Assembly: GCF_029760935.1 (NCBI RefSeq)
Contig: NZ_CP121684.1
Span: 124,001 to 188,000 of the forward strand
Reading direction: 5' to 3'
DNA: 64,000 nucleotides
Origin: Lysinibacter sp. HNR
Lineage (GTDB): Bacteria; Actinomycetota; Actinomycetes; Actinomycetales; Microbacteriaceae
Part shown: positions 62,120 through 64,000 of the stretch, in pieces
How the letters are laid out: every line of letters begins with the position of its first letter
Numbering within the stretch: the first letter of the stretch is position 1
Position numbers and translations under genes: made by a program
Notes under the pieces: model-generated
The model's database searches: none
Told to the model about the DNA's origin: nothing
Seen by the model: only the letters and a program-made list of their open reading frames with translations

Positions 62120-62125
62120 TATAAT
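62120..62125 (+). promoter_or_regulatory. -10 box of the phosphodiesterase gene
   Basis: A perfect TATAAT within an AT-rich stretch, 51 bases before the start codon. A clear -35 box is not seen at the expected distance (CTAAATTTAAG region). Confidence 0.4.
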
Positions 62126-62175
62126 CTGAATGTATTCACAATGGGTAGCGCTTCTAATCAGGGAAATTATTTACA

Positions 62176-64000
62176 ATGAAACGATCGTTCATCACGCTGT
62201 TTTCTTTATTGGTACTTATTCTGCAAGTTATTGTTCCTAGTGCGGCTTTAGCAAATACCACTGTGGGTAGTCTCGGGGGCGCGTTAAGAGATAATTCTCA
62301 CTGTACTGATACCGCTGCTGAGGCTTTGATTAAGTTGCAGCGGCTCGAGGGTAAGCAAGAGTTTATGACGGTTCGTCATCGGGGAGATTTTGATGCTGTG
62401 ACGCCGGAGAATAGTCTTCAGGCGTTTAGGAATTCATATTCGTATTGTCGTCCTGGTGTGGAGACAGATGTGCGACGCACTGCCGATGGTCAGTTGGTGA
62501 TGTTTCACGATACGAATATTGGAAAAATGATGGAGCCTACCTATAATCCGGAGGCGGGCACGGGTCCGAATGCGGCGTTGAATAGTTTGACTCTTGGTCA
62601 GCTTAAACAGAAGAACCTGGTTACTATTGACCGTCAGCCTACGAACTATAAGATTCTTACTCTTCAGGAATTTCTTCAGGATGCTGTTGATCAGGAGGCT
62701 GAGTCTCTTCTTTTTATAGAGATCAAGTCAGATGATGATGTTGCTCAGGCTGTGCGGGAGGTGCTCGCGTTTCATCAGGCTGCTCCACGAGCAAAGATAT
62801 TTGATCGGGTGGTGTTTAAGTTTAGGCTTAGTGCTTATCCCACCTTTGAGCTGTGGCAAGACTCTCTGAAAGACTTGCCGGAGTTGCCTCGTATCCCGCT
62901 GACTCAGGTGGCGGTGAGTCGTGTTATTGCGGATAATGTTGATCGTCGCACTGATATTCCTGTTCCCTCGGGGATGACGCCGAGTTATTATGGTACGAAG
63001 ACTTGGGCAGAGTCTGATGCGACAGCTGATGGTGTTCTCAGTGTAGAAGTCACCATGAAAGACTCCACCGGATTTTACGAGACTACTGCGCGAAGCGGTT
63101 ATGGTGATCGTGCGCCGTTCGCAAAAATTGAACAGTATTATGCCCCGCAAGACCTATCTGAAAGAAACACGCGGGAGGGAACGATGGCGCAGTTGACTGC
63201 TCTTGTTCGTGCGTCGAATAAGCCGTTGGGGCAGTTTGTTCCTATTCCTGATTGGGTTATGTGGCGGAAGAACTTTACCGAGTGGGATAAGCCGCTTCCC
63301 AGTGTGGCTGGTAATGCTACTGCTATTACTCCTAAGGATGCGTATTTTCAGAATGATTCACGGTGTTGTTACGCGCTCCAGTTCCGTATTGCGGATCAGG
63401 GTAATGATCCGGAACAGAATGATCTTCGTATACTTTTGCCGTGGATGGAAGATATTGGAGCAACTGTTTTGACTTCGGATGACACCGATAGTATCGATTA
63501 TTACTTCGAGGGTCGAGACAAGCTGTATAACATAGGTCAGGTTTGGGATGGGGGGCCTCTAGAGCCGGCGCCGGCTGCAATGAACTCCCTGATCAGTTCT
63601 AATACTAATCAGCGCTTTACCTCGCCCCTGATGATGGTCTCTATAAGTTCTATCCAGGTGAATGATATTGATGGGGAGAGCCCGGGCGATATTTACGGAA
63701 ACGTATCTATCCGAGACGAAAGTTCTTATGGAACTGTGCTGTTTGATCAATCCCAGGGAAACAACATACCCATTTACCCCCACGACTATATACCCCTCAC
63801 AGGGCCTCCAGGAACAGAAAATTCAAATGCCTTTAACGGGCAAGCTTTACTTCACGGTGGAAGCATTTCCGTTGAACTCTGGGATCATGATACTTTTTCT
63901 CCCGATGACCTTATCGCTTATGCCCAGATCGAAATACCAGAGAACACCGAAGAGGTGAGTGTAACCTATAAAACGGGTAGTGGTGAACAACATGAGATCC
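62176..64000 (+). CDS. Secreted glycerophosphodiester phosphodiesterase (3' end outside window)
   Basis: The frame stays open to the last base, giving at least 608 residues. A signal peptide ends after ALA (residue 26). The GDPD barrel starts with MTVRHRGDFDAVTPENS (His68, Arg69, Glu78), then VETDVRRTADGQLVMFHD (Glu96, Asp98, His111) and FIEIKSD, the standard catalytic and calcium ligands. After residue 300 the sequence is unassigned. Near 575 a stretch (GSISVELWDHDTFSPDDLIA) resembles a C2-type calcium/lipid-binding strand pair. Such enzymes cleave phospholipid head groups. Codons are much AT-richer than in neighbouring genes, suggesting transfer. AGGGA lies 11 bases before the ATG. Confidence 0.85.
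   Translation, partial: MKRSFITLFSLLVLILQVIVPSAALANTTVGSLGGALRDNSHCTDTAAEALIKLQRLEGKQEFMTVRHRGDFDAVTPENSLQAFRNSYSYCRPGVETDVRRTADGQLVMFHDTNIGKMMEPTYNPEAGTGPNAALNSLTLGQLKQKNLVTIDRQPTNYKILTLQEFLQDAVDQEAESLLFIEIKSDDDVAQAVREVLAFHQAAPRAKIFDRVVFKFRLSAYPTFELWQDSLKDLPELPRIPLTQVAVSRVIADNVDRRTDIPVPSGMTPSYYGTKTWAESDATADGVLSVEVTMKDSTGFYETTARSGYGDRAPFAKIEQYYAPQDLSERNTREGTMAQLTALVRASNKPLGQFVPIPDWVMWRKNFTEWDKPLPSVAGNATAITPKDAYFQNDSRCCYALQFRIADQGNDPEQNDLRILLPWMEDIGATVLTSDDTDSIDYYFEGRDKLYNIGQVWDGGPLEPAPAAMNSLISSNTNQRFTSPLMMVSISSIQVNDIDGESPGDIYGNVSIRDESSYGTVLFDQSQGNNIPIYPHDYIPLTGPPGTENSNAFNGQALLHGGSISVELWDHDTFSPDDLIAYAQIEIPENTEEVSVTYKTGSGEQHEI

Overview
The window reads as a piece of an actinomycete chromosome. 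Most coding DNA is GC-rich. It carries an MshA-type glycosyltransferase, an LPxTG cell-wall anchor, a PutA/PucR proline locus, a HAIR (HspR) operator in front of clpB, and a type I-E-like CRISPR repeat of the actinobacterial kind. A member of the Micrococcales is the best guess from gene content, but the sequence alone does not fix the genus.

Layout. 1-1.7 kb: end of an MFS transporter gene and an M20 amidohydrolase. 1.8-4.2 kb: three tandem paralogues of the Rhodococcus equi VapA family; a fourth lies alone at 28.5 kb. 4.5-7.2 kb: a DoxX protein and a dGTPase. 7.3-16.2 kb: a minus-strand homoprotocatechuate (3,4-dihydroxyphenylacetate) meta-cleavage operon (aldehyde dehydrogenase, hpaH, hpaI, an hpaG-RraA fusion, a GntR regulator, hpaE, hpaD). 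16.4-17.3 kb: a secreted trypsin-like protease split by a frameshift at a run of eight G. 17.6-28.2 kb: an amine-catabolism block with a copper amine oxidase, a permease, an SDR, a FeaR-like AraC regulator, a class-III PLP enzyme, an APH-type kinase, a TetR regulator and an MHS transporter. Together these suggest that tyramine or dopamine (oxidase route), and perhaps beta-hydroxylated amines such as octopamine or noradrenaline (kinase plus phospho-lyase route), feed the meta-cleavage operon. No 4-hydroxyphenylacetate 3-hydroxylase is visible.

29.4-34.6 kb: putA with its divergent PucR regulator. 34.7-39.3 kb: secreted RCC1-repeat proteins in a decayed tandem duplication that carried along the 3' end of the pucR gene. 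39.5-42.6 kb: a wall-anchored GH92 alpha-mannosidase. 42.8-46 kb: a beta-lactamase-fold protein, small unknowns and a glycosyltransferase. 46-52.1 kb: a YhgE/Pip protein and an MMPL transporter with a degenerate ABC-ATPase-like tail, under a divergent TetR regulator with a clear palindromic operator.

52.3-58.7 kb is the most interesting part: a linaridin-like RiPP cluster. It has four small precursor genes in two mirrored pairs, all with a PxxxTP-type motif, around a membrane/alpha-beta-hydrolase fusion, a small membrane-anchored protein and a SAM methyltransferase. The mirrored head regions are inverted repeats of each other. A third copy of the head has decayed to a relic. A covarying hairpin separates precursors from enzymes.

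59-64 kb: clpB lacking its N-domain, a CRISPR array of nine spacers without visible cas genes, and the first part of an AT-richer secreted glycerophosphodiester phosphodiesterase that runs off the window.
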